Below are positions 46,138 through 57,840 of a stretch of 64,000 nucleotides of DNA, piece after piece; within the stretch, counting starts at the first letter, position 1, and every line of letters starts with the position of its first letter. Below the pieces are notes generated by a model. It was given only the letters and a program-made list of their open reading frames with translations, did no database searches and was not told where the DNA came from. The stretch comes from Stictocephala bisonia (taxonomy: Eukaryota > Arthropoda > Insecta > Hemiptera > Membracidae). Position numbers and translations under genes: made by a program. The stretch spans positions 189,501 through 253,500 of the forward strand of contig JAQJVL010000530.1 in assembly GCA_035578905.1 (NCBI GenBank), read 5' to 3'.

Positions 46138-46531
46138 TTTTTGTTGAAGAGTTGTTGCAGGGTATACACTCCCTATGGGATTATGACTTTGTACAAGTAA
46201 ACGTATTTTATTTCATATAGCAGTATAAATAACATTTATATTGAAAGGGACGGAGAATAATATGACTCTGAAAAATTAATGTCCCTTCTTGACGTTAACA
46301 CAGAAATGTAGGAAATAGAAGTTGCATAGAATATTCCACAACATTTACGCGTTGAGAATAAATAATAAGCTTTTTATGCAGGTAAAAGTCTCTTTAAATA
46401 ATCCTGTCGGTTCTATAGGCTAAGTGAACCTAAACGTGCTGATGCTGCAAACTAAGGTTGCAGACCTGGTTGATGGAGCCAGATTGCAAACCAACAAGTA
46501 TCGGCAATCGAAGTTGGTAACAGAGCTTAAA
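46138..46531. other. No feature recognised
   Basis: AT-rich spacer between the minisatellite and a LINE 3' end. Confidence 0.35.
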
Positions 46532-47159
46532 GTTTAGTTTAGTTTAGTTTACCGAGGTGAAGGAAATCTCTTAGGTCGTCCCTAGGTTGCACTTCAACCT
46601 TAGGTTTATTGTGCTTCCCTGTTACCTACTAGAATGGGGTACCTATTCCAAACAGCTTAGCCAGCTCTAAAGTCTTTTTCCCCAGACTAGCTACCATTAT
46701 TTCTTCTGAGGGCTCGTCCCCGAATATTCTCCGTCTCCTAAGCTGCAGAGCTTCGCACTTAGTTAGTAAATGTACGCCAGACTTAAGAGCCCTCACCACA
46801 AAGACGACAACTAATGTCTTCACTGTAGACACCAATCATTCCCAGATGTTTCCTGAAGTGGCCGTGTCCAGTAATATACGCATCGCCAACCCGATGTCAA
46901 TAAAATATGGAAATATTTTGCAAAAACCCGGAGGCGTGAACCCGCTGCCATTCATTGTGATGGAGATTTCTCACCAAGTTCAGTATTTCAGTCTTGGCAG
47001 TGGTAAGTCTAAAGCCACATACTGGTTTCAGCCCTACAAATTGACCCTTGCTCTCATCTTAGCTAGGTCAGCCTCTTCGTTACCAGTGAGGCCGCTGTGC
47101 CCCGAAATCCACCTCAATTTGACATTATTGAGGTGAGCCAAGACACACAAAGGTCAAAA

Positions 47160-47610
47160 ACACTTTTAAATGGGTCTTGAGGTGAATTGGCAGGAGTCGA
47201 ATGCTTTAAGAACAGCTTGTCTGTCTGACATAATGTAGATCTGTTTGCCCCTGACTTCTCTTGCTAGCAGATAAGTTGGTCGCAGATAAGTATGGCAAAG
47301 ATCTCGGTCTGGTAGATCGTACAGTACCTCCACAGACTGCCCCATAGGCGAGTCCAAGTAGAGGAACCGAAGACCCCGAACCCAGCCCCACCCTCCATGA
47401 CAGAACCATCCGTGTACCAGATGAAATGTTTATGTCCATGACATCTGGTACTACGTCCAATGTTCTGGTGTGTAGGCCTAGTTCATTATCAATAGCTTGC
47501 GAGTGGCCAGATTTGGATCTGCTTCTCTTGAGCTTGCCTACACAATTCAGTTTGTAGGCTGCCTTCTTAGCCTCCACCGTAAGGTGAAGGTCAAGTAAAT
47601 TGAGCAGCAT
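47160..47610 (-). pseudogene. RNase H domain remnant of the 46.5-49.6 kb LINE
   Basis: It is split over two frames: a YTDGS-type start near 47,410, SDRQAVLKAFDS near 47,190-47,230 (third acidic site region) and GHSG...NEEAD downstream. RNase H would degrade the RNA strand during reverse transcription. Confidence 0.7.
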
Positions 47611-47959
47611 TTCGATTGATGCGGTAGGTGTGCTTGAAAACGCACCCTTTATAATTAATCATACTAGCCTTTGGATACTAGCAAGCTTTTGAAACTCTTT
47701 GGAACTCGAATCTCTGACAAGCCTTGTTCCACCACACAAGAGCCCTATAAAAGATCTGTGGGTAGAGTAGGCCTCGTAGAGCCAGCAGGCCAAATGCGGT
47801 CTCATCCCCCACGTCAAACCCTCAGTGTGCCTGGACGCTAAGAGCCCTGTTAATTAAGGTATAAAGATGATAGTTCCAAGTCAGCTTGCAATCTAGGTAT
47901 ATCCTTAGATATATAGCTTTCTCGGAAAGTCCCAATGGAACTCCGTTAAGTTTTAAACC

Positions 47960-48900
47960 TCTTAGTTTCCAAGGTCTCTCGTAAAAGGAAAGATGATGTT
48001 TTTTCCGGAATTGACTGAAGTCCTTCTCTGGAACACCATCTTCTTACTAATTTCAGGCTTTCGTTCACCCAAAACACTTTTACGAAACTTGGCGGTGACC
48101 ATTAGAGCTATGTCGTCCGCATATCTCTGATCGGTATCGGTTAATGATCTCAAAAGGTCATCAACCACCAAATTCCATATTAGTCCCCACTAACACCCCA
48201 CTTTGTGGGCACCCCTTCACCGTCATGACCTGCCTAGTCGCGTCGAGAAGGGAAGCACTAACCTGCCTGGACCTGAGCATAAAATCCATCCACTTTCATA
48301 TTTTTGATGAAACTCCACACTTCTAGACTCTACGGGCAGTTTTACAATGACCATGTATTGTCAAAGGCACCCACAGTGTCTAGAAATGCACAAAGAGCAA
48401 CCTCTTTGTTCTCTAACGAATGATCAGCTCTACAGTTCGTTGAGGGCAGTAATGCACGATTTACCAGCCTGATAGGCATGTTGATTCCGGTGGAGAGGTT
48501 GTCCCTGATAGACCCTGTCCGGGATATATCTTTCTACCAGTCTCTTAAGTGTTTTCAGCATAAACGATGAGAGACTGATTGGTCTGAATGCTTTAGCTTG
48601 GCTATATTCCGATTTGCCTCACTTCGAGATAAACACCACTTTGCTAACTGCCCAGGCCGTCGGTATATAACCATATGCCACACTAGACCTGAAAAGTTCA
48701 CAAAGCAGCTGTAAAACCGAGTCGAGTGCTTTCTGCAAAAGAGCAGGGTACACGCTGTCTCGTCCTTTTTTATGGTTATATGGGCTAAATTAATTTGTTT
48801 ATAGCCCATTTCACCCTCGACATGTTGACAGTGTGTCTGGCCAGGATCCAGTCCACCCGTATAGCCCTGGGCCAAGGACTTCACCGGCAAGACTGGCCCC
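47960..48900 (-). pseudogene. Reverse transcriptase remnant of the 46.5-49.6 kb LINE
   Basis: The fragments in order 5' to 3' on the minus strand are a KDETACTLLFCRKHS region, FRPISLSSF, RNQHAYQAGKSC (near 48,450-48,480) and RYADDIALM. They lie in at least three frames with stops between them. Confidence 0.75.
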
Positions 48901-49296
48901 AGCTAGCCCATAGTCACAACCGACGCATCCCGGAAAGTGTGTCTCGAGGAGAAGATCGAGAGTTTCACCCGCCGTCGATGTATATTCCCCATCTGATTTC
49001 CAAAGTGTACCAATTGGGTTCAAAGGTTTCGAAGACTATATCTAGTCTAAAAAAGACTATATCTAAAAAAAAGACTTTGTTTAGTCTAGCTATATCTTTC
49101 AAGCTGTTTAGCTCCTCACTTAAAACTTTCCAGGAGTCAAACTTGGCTTTCTTTATTGCCTTATTGTGTTTAGTTAAGGCGGAGTGGTAAGTTATTTTGG
49201 CATGATCTGGAAATTCAAGTGTTTCTCCTTTGCAGATCCAGATTCCGAGTCCACCACACAACGTTGGTAGATTTAGGTCTTGTCCGCAGAGGATAG

Positions 49297-49575
49297 TTAT
49301 CGACATAAAAACCAATAATAGTGTCGTTCAAAGTCTTCCCAACAACTCACGCTTTTTGGCAGTGATCCAGTCATTCCAGTGAGTTGTTCAGAGTAGAGTG
49401 CCCAATCAGTTTTCCTAGGATTTCTGGAGAGCACCTGAGGTTTTTCAACATTCAGTGTGAACTGAATGTCTTTATGATCCGACAGTGAAGCTTCATCGGA
49501 GACTTTCAAGTCCTTTAGGATGTATACTAAATTGTAAGATGTATAGAAAGTAATATCAATAATATCACTAAGCAC
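49297..49575 (-). pseudogene. Endonuclease C-terminal remnant of the same LINE
   Basis: The frame contains VSDEASLSDHKDIQFTL, where SDH is the last catalytic motif of LINE endonucleases, followed by RNPRKTDWALYSEQL, the usual linker to RT. The N-terminal endonuclease is not found; it may be lost beyond 49,600. Confidence 0.7.
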
Positions 49576-49620
49576 CCTATTAACAACGGTTGATTTGTTA
49601 CAGACATTAATTATTTGTAA

Positions 49621-50049
49621 GTTAATTAGCTAATATAAATTCATGAAGATACTCTCCTCTACTGTTAGTATCGGAGCTCCTCCAGCCAATTTTATGATAA
49701 GCGTTGGCGTCACACCCCATAAGGACAAAGCTCAAGTGCCTACCTTAAATTTTGTCTGCAACAACTCGGTCTTCGGGAATGGCGAATGCGGAGGGGGCTG
49801 TGCTTGCTGCAGCAGCGTGTGTAAAAACAGCATAGACTGGGGAGGTACTTGGTATTCCTTGGTTAAAAGTAAGAGAAAAATGCAGTAGCACTGACCTATT
49901 GAAGATTTAAAGTGATGAGACCACAATTTTCTTTTTCTAAGCACAAAAACATTCTTAGAATATTAAGCAGTGATTTTGATTGTTTGATTGCTAATATTGG
50001 ACATAAAATTAGCAAAAGTGACACTGCCTATATACCATAATAGCAAGCA
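49621..50049. other. No clear feature
   Basis: May include further LINE sequence too decayed to recognise. Confidence 0.3.
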
Positions 50050-50460
50050 CGGCGTGCTCCAAGTATTAACGAAACGTGCTAGTGTTTGGAGTACAACGTG
50101 CAATGCACGGCGTGCATTGAGTGGCACGACGGCAATCAGATCTGGTTTCATTTTCAGTGCGCCAAGCCATCCAGCGACGTGCCACGTGCTGAGAGTGTAT
50201 ATATTTTGTAGTTATATTTCATGCGCCACAGCAAGGGATTCTTGGTTGTACTTTTTACAATGAGTGATACATCAGCCTTTCTCTCTCCCAGTTTCAGGAT
50301 TCTCATATCAGAATACTTATCCACCATCTTCAACAAATGTTTAGCCCATATTTGCCTCCTCTTCTGTTTCACCTTGCTATCTTCATGTATCGCACCAATA
50401 AAAAAACGGTTAAAGCTTTATTTTTCGTTACTACAGGCATGGCCAGTCGTATGAAGATCA
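50050..50460 (-). mobile_element. Dispersed repeat, family H, copy 2
   Basis: Inverted relative to 5,170-5,660. It shares the coding-like block (minus strand QIWAKHLLKMVDKYSDM) and the GCAATGCACGGCGTGC / GGCACGACGGCAATCAGATC region. The minus frame is open here for about 70 codons. Identity unknown. Confidence 0.5.
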
Positions 50461-50620
50461 ATATATATACATATACAAATTGTAGCTGACAATCATACAT
50501 ATCGTTAGGTTTGTTGTCAGCTACCATTTGTTAACTATAAAGCTGCGATGTATATTTGGATAAATATCCAAAAGTCATGATTATATATTCATTGATTATA
50601 AAATATAGAGTAATCTCCTG

Positions 50621-52330
50621 TCACAAAGCTAAGTCCAATCCATCGAGCCATCTAACACCTGCCTCACTGATTCTGTGTATGCTGACCAATCCCTTCGTAA
50701 AAGAACCCAGGTGGCACTCTGTAACTATGTGATCCATTATTTGGATAGACTCCCCACAATCATATAACTGATCTACTGTCAATCCCCATTTATATTTCCA
50801 GTAATTGAATCTGCCAACGCCGGTTCGGAAACGATTTAACAGTATCCAATTCCTACGAGGGAGGTTCATCCCACCTACAGGTATTGACGGATCATTAATA
50901 AGGAACTTATTACGTCCATCAAAACTGTTCCACGCTACGGCCCAGCTGGTATTGGGCGAGAAGTTTGATCTTCTCAAATGGAAAGCAATACGTAGAGGTG
51001 GGTTTTGAGATTTTAAGCGACCGTTCTGACTTGGGAGATCTCGTATAATGGGTTGGTGTGGGGCATTACAGATCTTATTGAATTTTTTGAGTAGTGCCTC
51101 CTGACGTCTTATCTCTGGAGGAGCTATATCGCACAGCACTGGGAGCCAAGGAAGTGGAGTTGAAATGAGAGTCCCACTATTAGCTCTCATGACCCTATTA
51201 AGTTGGACACCGACCGCTTTAGTATGAACACTATTTGGCCAAACGGAAGCACTATATTCAGCAGCTGAATTGACCAGTGACAAAGTAATAGTACGTAGGG
51301 CGTGTGCGTTGGCTCCCCAGGTTGTTCCGGTAATATGATGTAATACATTTGTCCTGGTTTTAATTTTAGCTGCTATTTTTTGAAGATGGCTTTTAAAGGT
51401 CAGCAATCGCTCTAACGTTACTCCCAGGTACTGTGGTTGATCATTATGGTGGAGTTTTACACCATTTAAAAATATATTCAGCCAATCTGTTAAGTATGAG
51501 CAGGCTACTTCGGTTTTTTATGCATTAGGATTCATCTTCCAGGTTCTAAAATATTCTTCGAGGGCTGCTAGGTCACTTGTAAATGTTTCTTCAGTAGTTT
51601 TGGAGTTCTTATGTTGGTAAGCTAAAGCTATCATCCGCATTTATAAATTGTCTAGACTTTGTGATTGGTATGTCAGCAGTATACACGTTGAATAAAATTG
51701 GAGCAAGTACAGACCCCTGTGGTATCCCATCCTCAGCTGTCTAAAAGAGCTTTCTTTACTACCGAGATAAACTTTTATTAGCCTGGCACTAAGCATTGAC
51801 TGCAAAAGTCGCAATAGAATGGGACAGGGAAGGAGGCTGTAGGACTTGAACAACAAACCTTTGCTCCATACTGTGTCATAAGCTGCTGTAAGATTAATAA
51901 AAGCTGCACATGTTTTCAACTTCTTTTCAAACCCATTTTCGATAAATGATGTCAGAGCTAGGATCTGGTCACTACAACTTCGGCCAGGGCGAAAACTAGT
52001 CTGCTTAACTGGAACATTAGAACTTATAACAAACATTTACAAGAGATATAGGGTGATAACTTTCTACTCGTTCATGATCTTTTCCAGGCTTCAGAACAGC
52101 TAATACTTTTGATCACTTGAATGCTTTTGGTAAATTGCCTGTAGCTAATATATTCTTGTAGACTGTTTGAAGCCATTGTTTCACTTTGCTACCAGTATGC
52201 AGCAGAAATTCCGGAAAGATGCCGTCCAGACCGGCTGCTTTCCCTGCTGGTATAGCAGAAATCGCTCTATCTCTACCTCCGTGAAATTTCTAGAGACTTC
52301 CAGGGGTGCCATTTTGCTCTTTTTTTATTA
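50621..52330 (-). pseudogene. LINE (jockey-like) RT and C-terminal region
   Basis: Minus strand, from 52,300: a GKAAGLD-type RT start in decayed form (QQGKQPVWTASF), FRPGRSCSDQILALTSFIE and NLTAAYDTVWSKGLL (motif A) in the frame 52,036-51,641, then an out-of-frame PQG region and a motif C that reads FINADD where YADD is expected. A long frame, 51,406-50,621 (261 codons), gives the C-terminal domain (KIKTRTNVLHHITGTTWG, PVGGMNLPRRNWILLNRFR, CGESIQIMDHIVTEC with a zinc-like C-x-H-x-C) and stops after LDGLDLAL. The endonuclease is absent. It is the closest relative in the window of the LINE hosting the gypsy element and of the 2.4-3.4 kb remnant. Confidence 0.85.
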
Positions 52331-53309
52331 CATTCAAATTTTAAAACACATGTTTGTCTATGGCGGGTTGACTTTGATAAGCTGACTATCCGTTTCGCTA
52401 TATTAGAGGCCTCAATGAAATATATAATAGTTTTGAAAGACCAAAATATAACAGTTAAACACCGACATTTGGCACGTCACAGAGCGACCTGAATGTACAG
52501 TGTGTAGCGCACAGCGTACCATGCTAAGCAGAGATTCGATTTGGAAAGCCTATTCCCCACTTACAAACATGTTTCCGGAAACATTGTTTGCAAACTGTAT
52601 CTCAACTGTTCTCAGTGTTTTTGTGATGTTTCCCAAATCCCAACTGTTTGCAAACAGTTGGGAAATATTTAAGCGTGTTTCTGGGATCGAGAAACGGGGG
52701 TAAACATGTTTCTGTTTAGAAGACAAAATTATAACGAAAGAGGGAGCTTGAATGAGTCATCGGGCTTCAGCGGTGCTTTCAGGCAACTTGCAAGAGTGCA
52801 GTACCGGTCGTAACTGTTCAAGATGTGTACTACTGCGTGGAACCAGGTACAGGTTTCAAATTTAATTGAAGAGTTTCATTCCCGTAGAATTTTCTAGGAC
52901 ATAACTTCTCCAGGTTACAAAAACAGGGATAAGAAATGTGACGCCCTAAAAGAAATCGCGCTAGTTTTTGACGTGAGCATCGATAATATAACAAATAATA
53001 AATAAATAAAAGTTTTGAAAATACAGTTTCGAAGTGAACACAAGGCATCGTGTGAGAAAAAAGAGGCAGTTCGCCCAAGGAAGTGAATTGGTTCTGATAG
53101 GTTCGGATACGAACCAAGAACCTCTTAAGTCCCCATCTCGGGAAACGCTAGTGTGGACACAAATGAATGACAAACATTTATGATTCTCTGTTGTTTCAAA
53201 ACAGTTTGCAAGTATTGTTTCCAAGGGGGGGCTAGGCTGAATGATCGTGTTGATTACGTCTGTTAGAAAGTTTCTTTGGGTATTTATGCATTAGGTAACC
53301 TGGCACAAT
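52331..53309. other. Unassigned; 26-bp palindrome at 52,638-52,663
   Basis: TCCCAACTGTTTG / CAAACAGTTGGGA is a perfect 26-bp palindrome. Nearby GTTTGCAAACTG (52,588) and TTTCCGGAAAC (52,571) are shorter palindromes with related sequence. No gene is seen. Confidence 0.5.
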
Positions 53310-53738
53310 TTTGCTCCCTTGAGATTTTAAAGACAGCCTATTTTGACCTTATTTGGCCACATTTAACATATGTAATAAACCTATGGTGAGGCAGGCTGTG
53401 ATAAATTCAACTTTGAAAGAGTCTTCAGCTTACAGTAAAAATACACAAGAATTTTGTTAAATTTGGGTCATAGAGAGTCGTGTCGCGAGGCTTTCAGGGA
53501 GCTTGGTTTACTGTCTTTACCCTGTCTTTATATCATTGAGATAATTTTGTACTGCCGATTCAGGTGTGAACTAACTCAGAGTGGTTATGTACATACATAC
53601 AATACCAGATGCAGGGACAACTATAGAACACAGTTTCATAGAACTAATGTGTTTGATAAACTCCCATCTCAAGCTGGAGTGAGATTAATCAATCAGCTTC
53701 CTGAGAGGATCAGAGTCCATCATTCCAGCTTGATTTAA
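53310..53738 (+). pseudogene. LINE C-terminal remnant, plus strand
   Basis: YFDLIWPHLTYVINLW (53,340-53,390) precedes the frame 53,454-53,738 with RESCREAFRELGLLSLPCLY, HTYNTRCRDNYRTQFHRTN and LPSQAGVRLINQLPERIR. These are typical of the region after RT in jockey/CR1-type LINEs. The RT core is missing. Confidence 0.75.
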
Positions 53739-53944
53739 ATCTTGACTGAAACGTCTTTTGGTATCAAAACCATAAGGACTGTTGACGAGTCCTTAACGCA
53801 CCGCTGGGAATAAGGAATACAAAATTGCAAGACTAGAACTGACATTAATTCCAATGTGATAATTTTTATTGAATGAATTAATATTATTTATGTACTGAAT
53901 GTATGATTTCTACTGAATGAGAAAAACAACATTCAGTGTAGCGT

Positions 53945-54660
53945 AACACCCACCCACCCATACACGTACAGAGGTATTGACCAACCCACCTACCCATACA
54001 CGTACAGAGGTATTGACCCACCCGCCCACCCATACACGTACAGAGGTATTGACCCACCCGCCCACCCATACAATTGTCAATAGCACTGTACGTGTAAGGG
54101 TGGGTGGTTGGATCAATACCATTGTACGTGTAAGGGTGGGCGGGTGGGTTACTTATTTAGAAAAATTTACCAATTCTTTAAAGATGTTAACAAATTTGTA
54201 ACATCTTTAAACGTACAATGGTATTGATCCACCCACCCACCCTTACACGTACAATGGTATTGATCCACCCACCCACCCTTACACGTACAGTGCTATTGAT
54301 AGTACTGTAAAAAATACTGCTAAAAATAGTAGGCCTACAATTTTGAGAAGCATTGCCATTGTACACTACACTTTCAAACTTAGCATTCCCAGTTTGCTAG
54401 CAGTACCACTGCACGTGTATGTGTGGGCGGGTGGGTTAGTAGCACTGTATGTGTATGGGTGGGCGGGTGGGTAGGTTAGTACCACTGTGCGTGTATGTGT
54501 GGGTGGGTGGGTTAGTAGCACTGCAAGTGTATGGGTGGATGGGTGGGTTAGGACCACTGCACGTGTATGGGTGGACGGGTGGGTTAAGACCACTGCACGT
54601 GTATTGGTGGGTGGGTAGGTTAGTAGCACTGTGCATGCATGGTTGGGCGGGTGGTTCAAT
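53945..54660. repeat. 36-bp minisatellite present in both orientations
   Basis: The left block (53,945-54,072) has 36-bp units with CACCCATACACGTACAG and AGGTATTGACCCACC. At about 54,073 orientation flips (GTACGTGTAAGGGTGGGTGG). After a 13-bp-arm hairpin (54,177-54,211) it flips back (54,212-54,300). From 54,395 to 54,660 it runs in the GGGTGGGTTAGTAGCACTG orientation. Diverged single units occur at 4.9, 30.6 and 40.9 kb. Confidence 0.85.
54177..54211. repeat. Perfect 13-bp hairpin at the centre of a larger palindrome
   Basis: TTTAAAGATGTTA (54,177-54,189) and TAACATCTTTAAA (54,199-54,211) surround a 9-nt loop. Minisatellite blocks on each side (54,076-54,149 and 54,216-54,298) are also inverted, so about 225 bp can pair. 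Confidence 0.85.
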
Positions 54661-54663
54661 ACC

Positions 54664-55374
<711 letters not shown>

Positions 55375-56010
55375 GGTCTACCGCGCTTACACCAAATTGT
55401 TGACAACTTTTGTTGACAATATGTTGACAACAAATTTTGGTGAATATCTAGAATGGTCAACATTCGTTGACAGCATATTAGCTCTTTATAAGCTATAAGC
55501 TCCTTTTGGAACTATCACTGATTATATACGACATGGAACTATGTCACTAATAATTTGATTTTTGTTCGAACTTCAGAATTGGTGGTTTTTATTTCCCACG
55601 AAAAACCATTCCAGGCATAGTTCTTCAGGTTTTTATTTTTGAAAGCTGGGTCAATGTGGTTCCAAAGAACTGGTTGCTCACGATAGAACTCGATCAATCT
55701 TGAAATACTCTCCCTCGACCAGTAAAAATCACTTTCAAGGTCGTCCATACTGATTTGAACTTCAACAACACAAAATACTATCGTGCCCTGAATATTAGAA
55801 GGGGAAGTGTTGCCAACATTGTTGCTGGTCGCTTTTAAGCCCCGTCAACAAATGTTGACAACATTATTTGATCTTTACCGACTACTGGTGGGTAATGTTG
55901 CCAACACTTTTTCGGTGTTGACAACATTGTTGGCAACAAATGTTGACGAAAGTTTTAGGACGACTTTTGCAAATATTGTCAACTCCGGAGTAAACGCGGC
56001 TTTATTGCTA
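55375..56010. mobile_element. TGTTGACAAC-rich MITE-like element
   Basis: The ends are imperfect inverted repeats: CCGCGCTTACACCAAATTGTTGACAAC at 55,380-55,406 and ATTGTCAACTCCGGAGTAAACGCGG at about 55,976-56,000. The interior repeats TGTTGACAACA / TTGGCAAC motifs near both ends, with a non-repetitive centre that has a short minus frame. A second copy without the left end is at 57,192-57,735. Confidence 0.55.
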
Positions 56011-56110
56011 TCCGGCGGGTTTTAAGCTGCAGCTGAACCTTCATCCTAACTTAACTTTGGCATGTTATGAAATTGTTCACAGGTAATAATGAATTAAATT
56101 AAATGAAAAA

Positions 56111-57191
56111 TTGCTGTTTCACAAACTGCCAAACCACTGCTGGGAAGTCAACAGTCCCTAGAGACGCCATGTAATCTGTTTCCCAAACTGCCAAACCACT
56201 GCTGGGAAGTCAACAGTCCCTAGAGACGCCATGCAATCTGTTTCCCAAACTGCCAAACCACTGCTGGGAAGTCAACAGTCCCTAGAGACGCCATGCAATC
56301 TGTTTCCCAAACTGCCAAACCACTGCTGGGAAGTCAACAGTCCCTAGAGACGCCATGCAATCTGTTTCCCAAACTGCCAAACCACTGCTGGGAAGTCAAC
56401 AGTCCCTAGAGACGCCATGCAATCTGTTTCCCAAACTGCCAAACCACTGCTGGGAAGTCAACAGTCCCTAAAGACGCCATGCAATCTGTTTCCCAAACTG
56501 CCAAACCACTGCTGGGAAGTCAACAATCCCTAGAGACGCCATGCAATCTGTTTCCCAAACTGCCAAACCACTGCTGGGAAGTCAACAGTCCCTAGAGACG
56601 CCATGCAATCTGTTTCCCAAACTGCCAAACCACTGCTGGGAAGTTAAGAGTCCCTAGAGACGCCATGCAATCTGTTTCCCAAACTGCCAAACCACTGCTG
56701 GGAAGTCAACAGTCCCTAGAGACGCCATGCAATCTGTTTCACAAACTGCCAAACCACTGCTGGGAAGTCAACAGTCCCTAGAGACGCCGTGCAATCTGTT
56801 TCCCAAACTGCCAAACCACTGCTGGGAAGTCAACAGTCCCTAGAGACGCCATGCAATCTGTTTCACAAACTGCCAAACCACTGCTGGGAAGTCAACAGTC
56901 CCTAGAGACGCCGTGCAATCTGTTTCCCAAACTGCCAAACCACTGCTGGGAAGTCAACAGTCCCTAGAGACGCCATGCAATCTGTTTCCCAAACTGCCAG
57001 ACCACTGCTGGGAAGTCAACAGTCCCTAAAGACGCCATGCAATCTGTTTCACAAACTGCCAAACCACTGCTGGGAAGTCAACAGTCCCTTGAGACGCCAT
57101 GCAATCTGTTTCACAAACTGCCAAACCACTGCTGGGAAGTCAACAGTCCCTAGAGACGCCGTGCAATCTGTTTCACAAACTACCAAACCAC
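56111..57191. repeat. 62-bp satellite, first array (about 17 units)
   Basis: The unit runs CCATGCAATCTGTTTCCC, AAACTGCCAAACCACTGC, TGGGAAGTCAACAGTCCC, TAGAGACG (62 bp). Variants (TTTCACAAACTG, GCCGTGCAATC, CCCTAAAGACG, AAGTTAAGAG) occur in the same order in the second array. Three unit lengths do not stay in one open frame, so apparent frames shift between units. Confidence 0.95.
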
Positions 57192-57840
57192 TTCGTTGAC
57201 AGCATATTAGCTCTTTATAAGCTATAAGCTCCTTTTGGAACTATCACTGATTATATACGACATGGAACTATGTCACTAATAATTTGATTTTTGTTCGAAC
57301 TTCAGAATTGGTGGTTTTTATTTCCCACGAAATGCCATTCTAGGCATATTTCTTCAGGTTTTTATTTTTGAAAGCTGGGTCAATGTGGTTCCAAAGAACT
57401 GGTTGCTCACGATAGAACTCGATCAATCTTGAAATACTCTCCCTCGACCAGTAAAAATCACTTACAAGATCGTCCATACTGATTTGAAATTCAACAACAC
57501 AAAATACTATCGTGCCCTGAATATTAGAAGGGGAAGTGTTGCCAACATTGTTGCTGGTCGCTTTTAAGCCCCGTCAACAAATGTTGACAACATTATTTGA
57601 TCTTTACCGACTACTGGTGGGTAATGTTGCCAACACTTTTTCGGTGTTGACAACATTGTTGGCAACAAAGGTTGACTAAAGTTTTAGGACGACTTTTGCA
57701 AATATTGTCAACTCCGGAGTAAACGCGGCTTTATTGCTATCCGGCGGGTTTTAAGCTGCAGCTGAACCTTCATCCTAACTTAACTTTGGCATGTTATGAA
57801 ATTGTTCACAGGTAATAATGAATTAAATTAAATGAAAAAT
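57192..57840. repeat. Duplicated spacer between the two 62-bp arrays
   Basis: Matches 55,463-56,110 at nearly every base (TTCGTTGACAGCATATTAGC through AATGAAAAATTGCTG). The offset is 1,729 bp. It includes the truncated second copy of the TGTTGACAAC element. Confidence 0.9.

Larger units (their letters stand above)
46532..49620 (-). mobile_element. Decayed LINE with RNase H domain (R1/LOA/I-like)
   Basis: The 3' end is marked by (AAACT)n at 46,532-46,550 with AATAAA upstream on the minus strand. Going 5', the remains are a CCHC-type zinc motif (CRLCGEG ... HLLTKC, 46,770-46,815), RNase H (WISGHSGLTGNEEADLAK at about 47,070-47,115; AREVRGKQIYIMSDRQAVLKA at about 47,190-47,275; YTDGS near 47,410), RT (RYADDIALM at 48,104-48,133; KAFRPISLSSFMLK near 48,560-48,600) and the endonuclease C-terminus (SLSDHKDIQFTL near 49,470). 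Many frameshifts and stops make it inactive. The RNase H places it in an RNase H-bearing clade, distinct from the 9-12 kb LINE. Confidence 0.8.
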
